Below are positions 1-11,108 of a DNA stretch of 64,000 nucleotides, piece by piece. The DNA comes from an uncultured SAR116 cluster alpha proteobacterium (lineage in GTDB: Bacteria > Pseudomonadota > Alphaproteobacteria > Puniceispirillales > Marisalimonadaceae), in the NCBI GenBank assembly GCA_902524215.1, contig CABZCK010000002.1, positions 1-64,000 on the forward strand, in the 5' to 3' direction. The notes beneath the pieces are model-generated. The model ran no database searches. It was not told where the DNA came from and saw only the letters and a list, made by a program, of their open reading frames with translations. The number at the start of each line of letters is the position of its first letter. Position 1 is the first letter of the stretch. Made by a program: the position numbers and the translations under genes.

Positions 1-1238
1 ATCATTATGGAATTAACGCCAAAGAAGCTCTTAAAAGTTTATCATTAAGTGATAATAAACAAAGAAATAATGCTTTAAATGAAACAGCAAAACTTTTAAA
101 AGCCAATATAAATCAAATCTTAGAAGCAAATAAAATTGATATTGAAAATAGTAAAAGAAAATCTATGTCAAACTCATTTATCGACAGACTATCATTAGAT
201 AAAAAAAGAATTTATTCAATTATAGATGGTCTTATGGATATTTCAAAATTAGAAGACCCTCTTAATAAGGTCCTTAGTACATGGGATAGACCAAATGGTT
301 TAAATATTTCAAAAATTTCAGTTCCATTAGGTGTTATTGGAATTATCTACGAATCAAGACCAAACGTAACAATTGATGCCGGTGCACTTTGCGTTAAATC
401 AGGTAATACTTGTATTTTAAGAGGTGGTTCAGATTCATTTTATACATCAACGCTACTCACAAAATTTTTACAACAAGGTTTAAAATTAGCTGGCTTACCT
501 AAAACATGTGTTCAAATAATTGATACAACTGATAGAACAATGGTAACTGAAATTCTCAAAGCATCAAAATATATTGACATAATTGTCCCAAGAGGAGGCA
601 AATCTCTTGTAGCTAAAATTCAGAAAGAAGCAAAAGTTCCTGTTTTTGCACATCTTGAAGGTATATGTCATGTTTACATAGATCACGAAGTTAATTTAGA
701 TAAAAGCATAAAAATAATAATTAATTCAAAGATGCGAAGAACAGGAATATGTGGCGCAGCAGAAACCTTATTAATTGATAAAAATTTAGAAAAAGACAAT
801 ATACTTAAAATTATTTCACAACTGCAAGAAGTCAACTGTGAAGTCAGAGGAGATCAACCTTTAAAAGATATTGTTCCTGATATAACTTTAGCTAATGAAG
901 AAGATTGGTCTACAGAGTATCTTGATGCAATAATCTCAGTAAAATTAGTTGATGGCGTTGAACATGCTGTAAGTCATATTAATAAATATTCTTCTCAACA
1001 CACTGAAACAATAATTACAGAAAATGAAGAAACTGCTAACTATTTTCTAAAAAATGTTGACAGCGCTATTGTTATGAAAAACGCATCAACACAATTTGCA
1101 GATGGTGGAGAGTTCGGTATGGGAGCAGAAATCGGCATATCTACTGGAAGATTACATGCTAGAGGCCCTGTAGGAGCAAATCAATTAACTAGCTTTAAAT
1201 ATATTGTAAATGGTGATGGCCAGATAAGACCTAATTAG
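1..1238 (+). CDS. proA: Gamma-glutamyl phosphate reductase (5' end off window)
   Basis: Catalyses NADPH-dependent reduction of gamma-glutamyl phosphate to glutamate semialdehyde, the second step of proline synthesis, in the cytosol. The reading frame is open from the left edge of the window (HYGINAKEALKSL...), so the first ATG in view (165) is internal. About 411 residues are visible against roughly 415-420 for the family, so only a handful of N-terminal residues are missing. The aldehyde-dehydrogenase fold is clear: the GVIGIIYESRPNVT segment, the SGN..ILRGG cofactor region and the catalytic cysteine in RRTGICGAAE. nadD starts four bases after the stop, so the two are probably co-transcribed. 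Very sure of identity; the true start lies outside the window. Confidence 0.97.
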   Translation, partial: HYGINAKEALKSLSLSDNKQRNNALNETAKLLKANINQILEANKIDIENSKRKSMSNSFIDRLSLDKKRIYSIIDGLMDISKLEDPLNKVLSTWDRPNGLNISKISVPLGVIGIIYESRPNVTIDAGALCVKSGNTCILRGGSDSFYTSTLLTKFLQQGLKLAGLPKTCVQIIDTTDRTMVTEILKASKYIDIIVPRGGKSLVAKIQKEAKVPVFAHLEGICHVYIDHEVNLDKSIKIIINSKMRRTGICGAAETLLIDKNLEKDNILKIISQLQEVNCEVRGDQPLKDIVPDITLANEEDWSTEYLDAIISVKLVDGVEHAVSHINKYSSQHTETIITENEETANYFLKNVDSAIVMKNASTQFADGGEFGMGAEIGISTGRLHARGPVGANQLTSFKYIVNGDGQIRPN

Positions 1239-1242
1239 ATTT

Positions 1243-1875
1243 ATGAAATTAAGTTTTAATGCACACAGACATAATCTACCAAGTCATTTCCATTTTAATA
1301 GAAGAATAAAAGTTGGAATTTTAGGAGGGTCATTCAACCCTGCTCATGAAGGACATTTACATATTAGTGAAGTTGCAAAAAAAAAACTAAATTTAAATGA
1401 AATTTGGTGGTTAGTTACACCACAAAATAGATTAAAAGAAGATAAAATTTTTGATACTTATTTTCATCGATTAGAAGATACAAAGAAACTTGTTTCAAAA
1501 TATACATTTATTAAAGTATTAGATTATGAATATAAATTTAATCTTAATTATTCTTACAAGTCACTCTTTTTTTTAAAAAATAGATCAAGGACTACAAAAT
1601 TTGTATGGATCATGGGAAGCGATAATTTAAAAAATTTTCCAAAATGGATTAGGCCTAATGATATTGTTAAAATATTTCCTATTGCAGTTATTGAAAGACC
1701 AAGCTATTCTCAAAATATATTTAATTCATTTGGAGCAAAAATATTGGGCAATCGCCTTATGAGCAAAAGAAGACTAACAAAACAAAAGACACCTTGTTGG
1801 TTATATATAAAAGATAAATTAAACAAATCATCTTCCTCTAAAATTAGAAGCAATCTAAATCTAAATCATTCATGA
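1243..1875 (+). CDS. nadD: Nicotinate-nucleotide adenylyltransferase
   Basis: Transfers AMP from ATP to nicotinate mononucleotide to make deamido-NAD in the cytosolic NAD pathway. The N-terminal GGSFNPAHEGH block carries the (H/T)xGH nucleotidyltransferase signature, and the SSSKIRSNL block near the C-terminus is the matching second motif (ISSTxIR type). At 210 aa it has normal family length. Its last four bases (ATGA) overlap the start of rsfS, indicating translational coupling. The order proA-nadD-rsfS-rlmH is the common alphaproteobacterial arrangement and supports the call independently of the motifs. Confidence 0.95.
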   Translation: MKLSFNAHRHNLPSHFHFNRRIKVGILGGSFNPAHEGHLHISEVAKKKLNLNEIWWLVTPQNRLKEDKIFDTYFHRLEDTKKLVSKYTFIKVLDYEYKFNLNYSYKSLFFLKNRSRTTKFVWIMGSDNLKNFPKWIRPNDIVKIFPIAVIERPSYSQNIFNSFGAKILGNRLMSKRRLTKQKTPCWLYIKDKLNKSSSSKIRSNLNLNHS

Positions 1876-2243
1876 AAAAAAACAAAACCCCTATCACAAT
1901 AAAAAAACTTTTGTCTTTAACCTGTGATTCTCTTGAAGATGATAAAGCAATTGACATTAAAACAATAGATATAAAAGATAGAAGTAGCATTGCTGACTTC
2001 ATGATCATAGCTAGTGGAAATTCATCAAGGCAAGTTTCAAGTATGGCAAATAATTTAATTAAAAAATTTAAAATCAAAGGAGTTTCAACAAGAAAACCAG
2101 AGGGAATTACAAATTCAGATTGGGTTTTAATTGATGCCTATGACATAATTATTCATTTATTTAGACCTGAAGTTAGGGAATTCTATGCATTAGAAAAAAT
2201 GTGGGAAATACCAAAATCAACGAATTCTGAAATAAAAACCTAA
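1872..2243 (+). CDS. rsfS: Ribosome silencing factor (Iojap/RsfS)
   Basis: RsfS binds ribosomal protein L14 on the large subunit and blocks subunit joining when nutrients are short. The 123-residue protein shows the family core: KAIDIKTIDIKDRSSIADFMIIASG in two parts, a SSRQ segment, and the C-terminal run DAYDIIIHLF followed by R.FY.LE.MW. The start ATG overlaps the nadD stop codon (ATGA), which fixes it. rlmH follows after 15 bases. Nothing unusual apart from high lysine content, typical of this AT-rich genome. Confidence 0.95.
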   Translation: MKKNKTPITIKKLLSLTCDSLEDDKAIDIKTIDIKDRSSIADFMIIASGNSSRQVSSMANNLIKKFKIKGVSTRKPEGITNSDWVLIDAYDIIIHLFRPEVREFYALEKMWEIPKSTNSEIKT

Positions 2244-2258
2244 TTAAAACATTCTAAT

Positions 2259-2693
2259 ATGAGATATCAAATTTCATGTATTGGAAAATTATCAAACATC
2301 GAAGAAAATAAAATAATACAAAAATACATTAAAAGAATAAGAAATAAAATACAAATAATTGAATTTCCTCAATCAGATGTAAAAAAAGAGGGCTCAAAAT
2401 TATTAAAATACTCCCCTAAAAATTCAATTTTGATCCTACTAGATAAAGAAGGTGAAAATTTATCAACTGAAAAGCTTTTTGAGCTAATAAAATCTTGTGA
2501 AATGAATAATATCAAAATTTTAAACTTCGCTATTGGAGGACCATATGGTCATGGTAAGTTCATCAAACAAAGATCAGATAAAATTATTTCCTTTGGTAAA
2601 ATGACTTGGTCACATATTATTGCAAGATTAATGCTAGTTGAACAAATATACAGGATTGAATGCATGTTTAATAATCATCCCTATCATAAATGA
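2259..2693 (+). CDS. rlmH: 23S rRNA pseudouridine-1915 N3-methyltransferase
   Basis: SPOUT-class methyltransferase that methylates pseudouridine 1915 of 23S rRNA using SAM, acting on the assembled ribosome. At 144 aa it is slightly shorter than the E. coli enzyme. Diagnostic segments are LILLDKEGENLSTE, the knot motif FAIGGPYGHG, and the C-terminal EQIYRIE...NNHPYHK, whose terminal PYHK is nearly invariant. It sits between rsfS and gpmI with 15 and 7 base spacings, so one operon is likely. Confidence 0.95.
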   Translation: MRYQISCIGKLSNIEENKIIQKYIKRIRNKIQIIEFPQSDVKKEGSKLLKYSPKNSILILLDKEGENLSTEKLFELIKSCEMNNIKILNFAIGGPYGHGKFIKQRSDKIISFGKMTWSHIIARLMLVEQIYRIECMFNNHPYHK

Positions 2694-2700
2694 GATTAAT

Positions 2701-4239
2701 ATGAATAAAAAAAATAAATCACCTTTGGTTCTTTGTATTATGGATGGATGGGGATTAAGTAGTGAAACAAAATACAACGCTGTACATTTAGCTAAAACTC
2801 CTAATTTTGATAAATTACTAAAAACTTATCCATCATGTAAGTTAGAAGCTTCAGGGGAATATGTTGGGCTACCTTCAAACCAAATAGGTAATTCTGAAGT
2901 TGGACATATGAATATTGGTTCAGGCAGAGTTATATTGCAGTCATTACCTAGAATTGATAAAGCATTTGCTGATAATAAGGTTTCTAAAATTGATGAATTT
3001 AAATTATTTTTTAAAAGACATAATGATCATAAATCTGTTCACATAGTTGGTTTATATAGTAATGGAGGCGTACATTCTCATGCAAATCATTTAATTAATA
3101 TATGTAAACTCGCTTCAAAACAATGTAATAATGTTAAGCTTCATTTATTTTCTGACGGTAGAGATACTTTGCCAAATGAATTTGGAAACATTGTAGATGA
3201 ATTAACAACCAATATTCCAAGTGCTGTAAAAATATCAACATTAATTGGTAGATACTACTCAATGGATAGAGATAATAGATGGGATAGAATTGCAAAAGCT
3301 TATAATCTTATAGTAAATGGAAAAGGCGAATACCAATACGATAATTTAGAGCTAGCTATTAAGGATGCATATAAAAGAGATGAGACTGACGAATTTGTAT
3401 CTCCAACTATTATTGGCAATTATAAAGGAATTGAAGATGAAGACAGTTTGCTAGTTGTTAATTTTAGGTCAGACAGAGTTAGAGAAATTTTATCAAGTTT
3501 TTTAAAAGATAAATTCACTCATTTTAGTAGAAAAAATAATCAAGCACCTTTTAAAAATGCTTTAGGGATGATGGAGTACTCAGAAGAGTTAAATAGATAT
3601 ATTCCTAGTATTTTTAAAAATGAACTTCATCAAGAAACATTAGGTGAAATAATATCCAAAGCCAGTTTAACTCAATTAAGAATTGCAGAAACAGAGAAAT
3701 ATCCCCACGTAACTTTCTTTTTTAACGGAGGAAATGAAAAAAAATATAAAAACGAAGAAAGAATTCTTATTCCTTCTCCAAAAGTTTCTACTTATGACCT
3801 CAAGCCTGAAATGTCTGCTATTAAAATTACACATGAATTAATGATTAATTTAAAAAATAAAAAAATTGATTTTGTTGTGGTCAACTTTGCAAACCCAGAC
3901 ATGGTAGGTCATACAGGTAATCTCCAGGCTACAATGAAAGCTGTTGAGACCGTTGATGGTTGTATTGGAAAATTAACTCAACTAATTAAAGAATTAAATG
4001 GAACTATATTAATTACAGCAGATCACGGTAATTGTGAACATATGTGGGATTCTAATAGTAAATCAGTTCATACAGCACACACTACAAATTTAGTACCATT
4101 CATTTTTGTAAATAATGAGCAAAAAGATGTAAAATTAAATGATGGCAAGCTAGCTGATATTGCTCCAACAATTATTGATTTACTTGGTATAAGAAAATCA
4201 AAATTAATCACTGGAAAATCGCTAATTAGAAAAAACTAA
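2701..4239 (+). CDS. gpmI: 2,3-bisphosphoglycerate-independent phosphoglycerate mutase
   Basis: Interconverts 3- and 2-phosphoglycerate in glycolysis using two metal ions and a phosphoserine intermediate. I chose the ATG at 2701 (512 aa). An in-frame ATG at 2638 lies inside rlmH and would add 21 residues with no family counterpart. Motifs visible are LCIMDGWGLS with the first metal aspartate, GNSEVGHMNIGSGR with the catalytic serine, HLFSDGRDT, and the C-terminal metal site ITADHGNCEHM followed by HTAHTTNLVPF. Length matches the family (about 510 aa). Confidence 0.96.
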   Translation: MNKKNKSPLVLCIMDGWGLSSETKYNAVHLAKTPNFDKLLKTYPSCKLEASGEYVGLPSNQIGNSEVGHMNIGSGRVILQSLPRIDKAFADNKVSKIDEFKLFFKRHNDHKSVHIVGLYSNGGVHSHANHLINICKLASKQCNNVKLHLFSDGRDTLPNEFGNIVDELTTNIPSAVKISTLIGRYYSMDRDNRWDRIAKAYNLIVNGKGEYQYDNLELAIKDAYKRDETDEFVSPTIIGNYKGIEDEDSLLVVNFRSDRVREILSSFLKDKFTHFSRKNNQAPFKNALGMMEYSEELNRYIPSIFKNELHQETLGEIISKASLTQLRIAETEKYPHVTFFFNGGNEKKYKNEERILIPSPKVSTYDLKPEMSAIKITHELMINLKNKKIDFVVVNFANPDMVGHTGNLQATMKAVETVDGCIGKLTQLIKELNGTILITADHGNCEHMWDSNSKSVHTAHTTNLVPFIFVNNEQKDVKLNDGKLADIAPTIIDLLGIRKSKLITGKSLIRKN

Positions 4240-4288
4240 AATTTGCGAATATGGTAAATTGGTATATTATTAATCAAAGGAATTTAAC

Positions 4289-5653
4289 ATGAACATAATT
4301 TTCAAAAATATACTTAAAAATGGATATTTTATTTTTGGAATATTTTTATTTACAGTTTTAATTTTAAGCTTTACCCCAAATCACTTCTTAAATGCACAAA
4401 ATAACAGACAAGAAACTTATAAACAATTGAGTTTATTTGGTGACATTTTTGAAAGAGTTAAAGAGCAATATGTCGAAGAAGTTTCTGATAAAGAATTAAT
4501 TGAGGCTGCTATTTCAGGAATGCTTCAATCTTTAGATCCACATTCAGCTTACCTTTCAGCAAATGACTACTCAGAAATGCAGGTTAAAACTAAGGGTTCA
4601 TTTGGTGGGTTAGGTATAGAAATAACACTTGAAAATGGTGTTGTAAAAGTTGTTTCACCAATTGATGATACCCCTGCATTTAAAGCAGGGATGAAACCAG
4701 GTGATCTGATTATTGGTGTAGAGGGAGAGTCTATTCGTGGGTTACCACTAAACGAAGCCGTAGAAAAATTAAGAGGTCCCATAGGAACTAAAGTTAAAAT
4801 AACAGTTCTTAGAAAAGATAAAGATCCTTTTGATTTAGAAATAATAAGAGATAAAATAAAAATAAGATCTGTTAGATATGAGATTATAAACAATGTTGGT
4901 TACGTGAGATTAACGACTTTTTCTCAAACAACTACATCAAGCATGGTATCCAATATTAAGACAATTAAGGATAAATTAGGTGATAAACTTGAGGGCTTAA
5001 TTTTAGATTTAAGAAATAATCCAGGTGGATTGTTAAATCAATCTATCTCAGTAACTGACGCTTTTTTGAATAATGGAGAGATAGTTTCTACAAAAGGAAG
5101 GGGTAAAAGCGACATTGAAAGAACTTTTGCTAAACCCGGAGATATTCTTGAAAACTATCCTTTAGTAATTTTGATCAATAATGGGTCAGCTTCGGCAAGT
5201 GAAATAGTTGCAGGTGCATTAAAAGATCATGGAAGAGCAATTATTTTGGGAACAAGAAGTTTTGGTAAGGGCTCCGTTCAATCTATTATCCCTATTTCAA
5301 ATAGTGGTGCAATAAGACTTACAACTTCTAGATATTACACTCCTAGCGGAATTTCTATTCAAGCAAAAGGAATTGAGCCAGATATTATTGTAGAGGCAGG
5401 AATTACCAAAATGAATAAAGATAAATCATCTGTTAGAGAAGAAAATCTGAGAGGAGCTTTAGATAAAAAAGAAAAAGATAACTCTAATAGCAATAATACT
5501 GAGGGGTTAACTAAGATTGAAAAGCTACTAGAGGATAATCAAATTTCTAGAGCTTATGATTTAATTAGAGGGATTAAGTTATACGGGAAAAAAAATTCCT
5601 TAAATAAAAAAAAATTAGTTAATCAAAATCCTCATAAAAATAAAATTGGTTAA
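4289..5653 (+). CDS. ctpA: C-terminal processing peptidase (S41 family), periplasmic
   Basis: Serine protease of the Prc/CtpA family that trims or degrades proteins from the C-terminus in the periplasm. Residues 13-31 form a hydrophobic signal anchor ending near NAQNN. A PDZ domain follows at about residues 95-180 (GGLGIEI, AFKAGMKPGD). The S41 catalytic core has serine in NNGSASASEIVAGAL and lysine in FGKGSVQ. The C-terminal 90 residues are lysine- and asparagine-rich and probably flexible. SD AAAGGA lies seven bases before the ATG. It is the usual gpmI-ctpA-rppH neighbour of alphaproteobacteria. Confidence 0.94.
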   Translation: MNIIFKNILKNGYFIFGIFLFTVLILSFTPNHFLNAQNNRQETYKQLSLFGDIFERVKEQYVEEVSDKELIEAAISGMLQSLDPHSAYLSANDYSEMQVKTKGSFGGLGIEITLENGVVKVVSPIDDTPAFKAGMKPGDLIIGVEGESIRGLPLNEAVEKLRGPIGTKVKITVLRKDKDPFDLEIIRDKIKIRSVRYEIINNVGYVRLTTFSQTTTSSMVSNIKTIKDKLGDKLEGLILDLRNNPGGLLNQSISVTDAFLNNGEIVSTKGRGKSDIERTFAKPGDILENYPLVILINNGSASASEIVAGALKDHGRAIILGTRSFGKGSVQSIIPISNSGAIRLTTSRYYTPSGISIQAKGIEPDIIVEAGITKMNKDKSSVREENLRGALDKKEKDNSNSNNTEGLTKIEKLLEDNQISRAYDLIRGIKLYGKKNSLNKKKLVNQNPHKNKIG

Positions 5654-5660
5654 ATTATCT

Positions 5661-6155
5661 ATGGCTAATTTTAAACCATATTACGAAAGGCCTTATAGAC
5701 CATGTGTGGGAATAATGGTGTTTAATAATAATGGACTAGTTTTTTCTGGAAAGAGAATAGATAACCCTAATAATGCCTGGCAATTACCTCAAGGAGGAAT
5801 TGATGAAGGAGAAACTGTAGTCGAAGCTGGTTATAGAGAATTAATGGAAGAAACAAGCATAACTTCTGTAGATTATATAGCAGAATATCCAGATTGGATA
5901 AATTACGATGTACCTATTAACTTAGCAGATAAGCTTTGGCAAGGTCAATTCAGAGGGCAAAGTCAAAAATGGATTTTATTTAATTTTAATGGCCAAGATA
6001 ATGAAATTAATATTCATACATCACATCCGGAATTTGTTGAATGGCAATGGACAAATCCATTAGAGCTTACAAATAAAGCAATCTTTTTTAAAAAAGATGT
6101 TTATGAAAAAATTAATGTCGTTTTCTTACCTATTATAAGTGATTTTATTAATTAG
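5661..6155 (+). CDS. rppH: RNA pyrophosphohydrolase (Nudix)
   Basis: Removes pyrophosphate from the 5' end of triphosphorylated transcripts and so primes mRNA decay. The Nudix box is intact: GGIDEGETVVEAGYREL then MEETSI at about residues 40-62. The N-terminal YRPCVGIMVFN is typical of the RppH/IalA group. I chose ATG 5661 (164 aa); a TTG at 5646 would overlap ctpA by 8 bases and add five residues unlike the family. The 3' end overlaps atpC on the other strand by 8 bases, with interlocking stop codons and no terminator in between. Confidence 0.92.
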   Translation: MANFKPYYERPYRPCVGIMVFNNNGLVFSGKRIDNPNNAWQLPQGGIDEGETVVEAGYRELMEETSITSVDYIAEYPDWINYDVPINLADKLWQGQFRGQSQKWILFNFNGQDNEINIHTSHPEFVEWQWTNPLELTNKAIFFKKDVYEKINVVFLPIISDFIN

Positions 6156-6555
6156 ATTTCTCAAGAACAAAATTTAAAAAATCTATTTCGTTCTTCAATG
6201 TTTCATCTTCTTGAAATTCAGGGTTTTTAAGTTTAATATTTAGAGCGTTAATTTTTTCATTAATGATTTGTTTATTCGAAGCATTTGAACCTAAAACCTC
6301 TGCTCTTTCACTTAAGATAGTTATTCCTTCTTCTGAAACATCTGCAACTCCACCATCAACAGCGATTTGGTCAATTACTGAGTTGTCTTCGTCAAATAAT
6401 TTTATTATACCTCTGTTTAATAGAGTCATAAGTGGTGTATGCTTGCTCATGATACCAAGTTCACCCTCTGAACCAGGTAGAACAGACATCTTAATTTCTT
6501 TAGATTTAAGAAGCTCGATTGGGGTGACTATTTCAATTTTTATTAGTTCGTTCAT
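6148..6555 (-). CDS. atpC: F1F0 ATP synthase epsilon subunit
   Basis: Central-stalk subunit of the F1 sector that couples rotation to catalysis and can inhibit ATP hydrolysis. At 135 aa, the beta-sandwich part is well conserved (IEIVTPIELL, SVLPGSEGELGIMSKHTPLMTLL) and a short helical C-terminus follows. It is the last gene of atpHAGDC, 18 bases after atpD. Convergent with rppH, with an 8-base overlap. Confidence 0.95.
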   Translation of the reverse strand: MNELIKIEIVTPIELLKSKEIKMSVLPGSEGELGIMSKHTPLMTLLNRGIIKLFDEDNSVIDQIAVDGGVADVSEEGITILSERAEVLGSNASNKQIINEKINALNIKLKNPEFQEDETLKNEIDFLNFVLEKSN

Positions 6556-6573
6556 ATCAAATATATTTTTTTA

Positions 6574-8902
<2,329 letters not shown>

Positions 8903-8912
8903 CTAATATCCT

Positions 8913-10448
8913 TTACTCAAAACTACTTAATAGATCTTCTATAATCTTTTGAAGGTCTTTTTCAGATTTCTCAGCAAGCGCTTTATCTTTAGCAATTGAA
9001 GTAATTATTGAAGAGCCTTTAGAATTAAGTGTTTGCAAGAGAGCTTTTTCAAAATCTCCAATTTGATTTATACTTATCTTATCTAAATATCCCTTAACAC
9101 CCGAATATATAACACACACTTGTTCTTCTACAGATAGTGGTGAGTATTGTGGTTGTTTTAATAACTCAGTAAGTCTTTCACCTCTTGCAAGCAATTGTCT
9201 AGTAGAAGCATCTAAATCAGATGCAAATTGAGCAAATGCAGCCATCTCTCTATATTGAGCAAGATCAAGTTTGATTGTTCCTGCAACTTGTTTCATTGCT
9301 TTAATCTGAGCTGAAGAACCAACCCTTGAAACAGATAATCCTACATTAACAGCTGGTCTAATACCTTTATAAAACAATTCAGTCTCTAAGAAAATTTGTC
9401 CATCCGTTATTGATATAACATTTGTTGGAATAAAAGCAGATACGTCTCCACCTTGTGTTTCAATTACAGGCAAAGCTGTTAATGAACCAGATCCATTATC
9501 TGAATTCAGCTTAGCTGCTCTTTCTAATAGTCTTGAATGAAGATAAAAAACATCACCAGGATATGCTTCTCTTCCAGGAGGTCTTCTCAATAATAATGAC
9601 ATTTGTCTATATGCTACAGCTTGTTTGGATAGGTCATCATATACTATAACAGCATGCATACCATTATCACGGAAATATTCTCCCATCGTGGCAGCCGAAT
9701 ATGGAGCCAAAAATTGCATTGGAGCTGGATCAGATGCGGTTGCGGCAACTACTATTGTGTAGTCAAGAGCACCATTTTCTTCAAGAGTTTTAACAATTTG
9801 TGCTACCGTGGATCTTTTTTGACCAACTGCAACATATATGCAAAAAAGCTTTTTACTATCGTCTTTTCCCGCAGCATCATTTACAGCCTTTTGATTTAAA
9901 AAAGTATCAATTGCAATTGCTGTTTTACCAGTTTGTCTGTCACCAATGATTAATTCTCTTTGACCTCTTCCAATTGGAATCAAGGAATCAATTGCTTTTA
10001 AACCAGTTTGCATTGGTTCGTGAACTGATTGTCTAGGCATAATACCAGGAGCTTTTGTTTCAACTCTTGCTCTTTTTACATTCTTTAATGTACCTTTACC
10101 ATCTATCGGGTTTCCTAAAGCGTCAACAACTCTCCCAAGTAACCCTTTTCCAGCAGGCACATCTACAATAGAACCAGTTCTTTTTACAGTATCACCTTCT
10201 TTTATGTCTTTGTCGCTTCCAAAAATAACAATGCCTACATTGTCTTTTTCAAGGTTCAAAGCCATTCCAGCAATGCCTCCATCAAACTCAACCATCTCTC
10301 CTGCTTTAATTTCATCTAATCCATGAACCCTGGCAATACCATCACCTACCGATAAAACCTTACCTATTTCTGTAACTTCTGCATCTGTACCAAAATTTTT
10401 AATTTGATCCTTTAATATCGAAGAAATCTCTGCTGCTTTAATATCCAT
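8913..10448 (-). CDS. atpA: F1F0 ATP synthase alpha subunit
   Basis: Non-catalytic nucleotide-binding subunit of F1. The 511-residue protein has the P-loop [13 protein letters not shown] at about residue 169, the [12 protein letters not shown] segment, [13 protein letters not shown], and the arginine-finger region [14 protein letters not shown]. The start codon abuts the atpH stop codon, so translation is likely coupled. The operon lacks the membrane F0 subunits (a, c, b, b'), which is usual for alphaproteobacteria, where they lie in a separate operon. Confidence 0.98.
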   Translation of the reverse strand: MDIKAAEISSILKDQIKNFGTDAEVTEIGKVLSVGDGIARVHGLDEIKAGEMVEFDGGIAGMALNLEKDNVGIVIFGSDKDIKEGDTVKRTGSIVDVPAGKGLLGRVVDALGNPIDGKGTLKNVKRARVETKAPGIMPRQSVHEPMQTGLKAIDSLIPIGRGQRELIIGDRQTGKTAIAIDTFLNQKAVNDAAGKDDSKKLFCIYVAVGQKRSTVAQIVKTLEENGALDYTIVVAATASDPAPMQFLAPYSAATMGEYFRDNGMHAVIVYDDLSKQAVAYRQMSLLLRRPPGREAYPGDVFYLHSRLLERAAKLNSDNGSGSLTALPVIETQGGDVSAFIPTNVISITDGQIFLETELFYKGIRPAVNVGLSVSRVGSSAQIKAMKQVAGTIKLDLAQYREMAAFAQFASDLDASTRQLLARGERLTELLKQPQYSPLSVEEQVCVIYSGVKGYLDKISINQIGDFEKALLQTLNSKGSSIITSIAKDKALAEKSEKDLQKIIEDLLSSFE

Positions 10449-11012
10449 CTAATTTGCACCTTTCATTGCTAATTCTAGATTATTCAATTTAGTTCTAATA
10501 GAAGTATCAATCATCTTGGAGCCATATTTAACAATTAAACCACCAAGTAAACTACTATCAATATGTGTTAATAATGAAATATTTTTTCCATTTGTTTTGT
10601 TAAGTATTATTTTTTTTAAATCATCTTCTTCTTTTTTATCAAGTTTGTAAGGTGAAAAAATCTCAACAACGATTTCGCCCCTTCTTCTGGCAACTTCATT
10701 TAAAAACTCTCTCATTATTTTTTTAATTAAATTAACTCTACCATTTCTGCATAAAACACCGCAAAAATTTATAGTCAATTTATCAGCTTTACCTTTTTTT
10801 AAAATATCATTTAATATTTTACCTTGTTTCGTTTTTCCAACTGTTGGTGAGTATAGAAGATTATTAAGATTTTTATTATCTTCTACCAGTCTAATAAAAT
10901 TTTCAAAGTCTTGAGTTATTTTTTTTAAGTTTTTGGCTTCGTCACATAGCTCGTATAAAGCATTGATATACCTACTAGGTAACCCAATATTTTTCTTATC
11001 TACATTTTCCAT
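10449..11012 (-). CDS. atpH: F1F0 ATP synthase delta subunit
   Basis: Peripheral-stalk subunit that clamps F1 to the b subunits. The 187-residue protein has the N-terminal helical part SRYINALYELCDEAKNL and the conserved C-terminal block IDSSLLGGLIVKYGSKMIDTS. First gene of atpHAGDC. The 96 bases upstream, between it and the end of priA on the same strand, should hold its promoter; I see only weak candidate hexamers there. Confidence 0.94.
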   Translation of the reverse strand: MENVDKKNIGLPSRYINALYELCDEAKNLKKITQDFENFIRLVEDNKNLNNLLYSPTVGKTKQGKILNDILKKGKADKLTINFCGVLCRNGRVNLIKKIMREFLNEVARRRGEIVVEIFSPYKLDKKEEDDLKKIILNKTNGKNISLLTHIDSSLLGGLIVKYGSKMIDTSIRTKLNNLELAMKGAN

Positions 11013-11108
11013 TAAACATCCAAATATATATAAGGATTGCTATCACAGCATTCATATTATTGCAAGCATAACCATGCATCTTAAAACAATATATTCTTTA
11101 AATTTACA

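Noticed and set aside
2638..2700. Longer N-terminus for gpmI
   Set aside because: The upstream ATG lies inside rlmH and the extra 21 residues have no counterpart in phosphoglycerate mutases.
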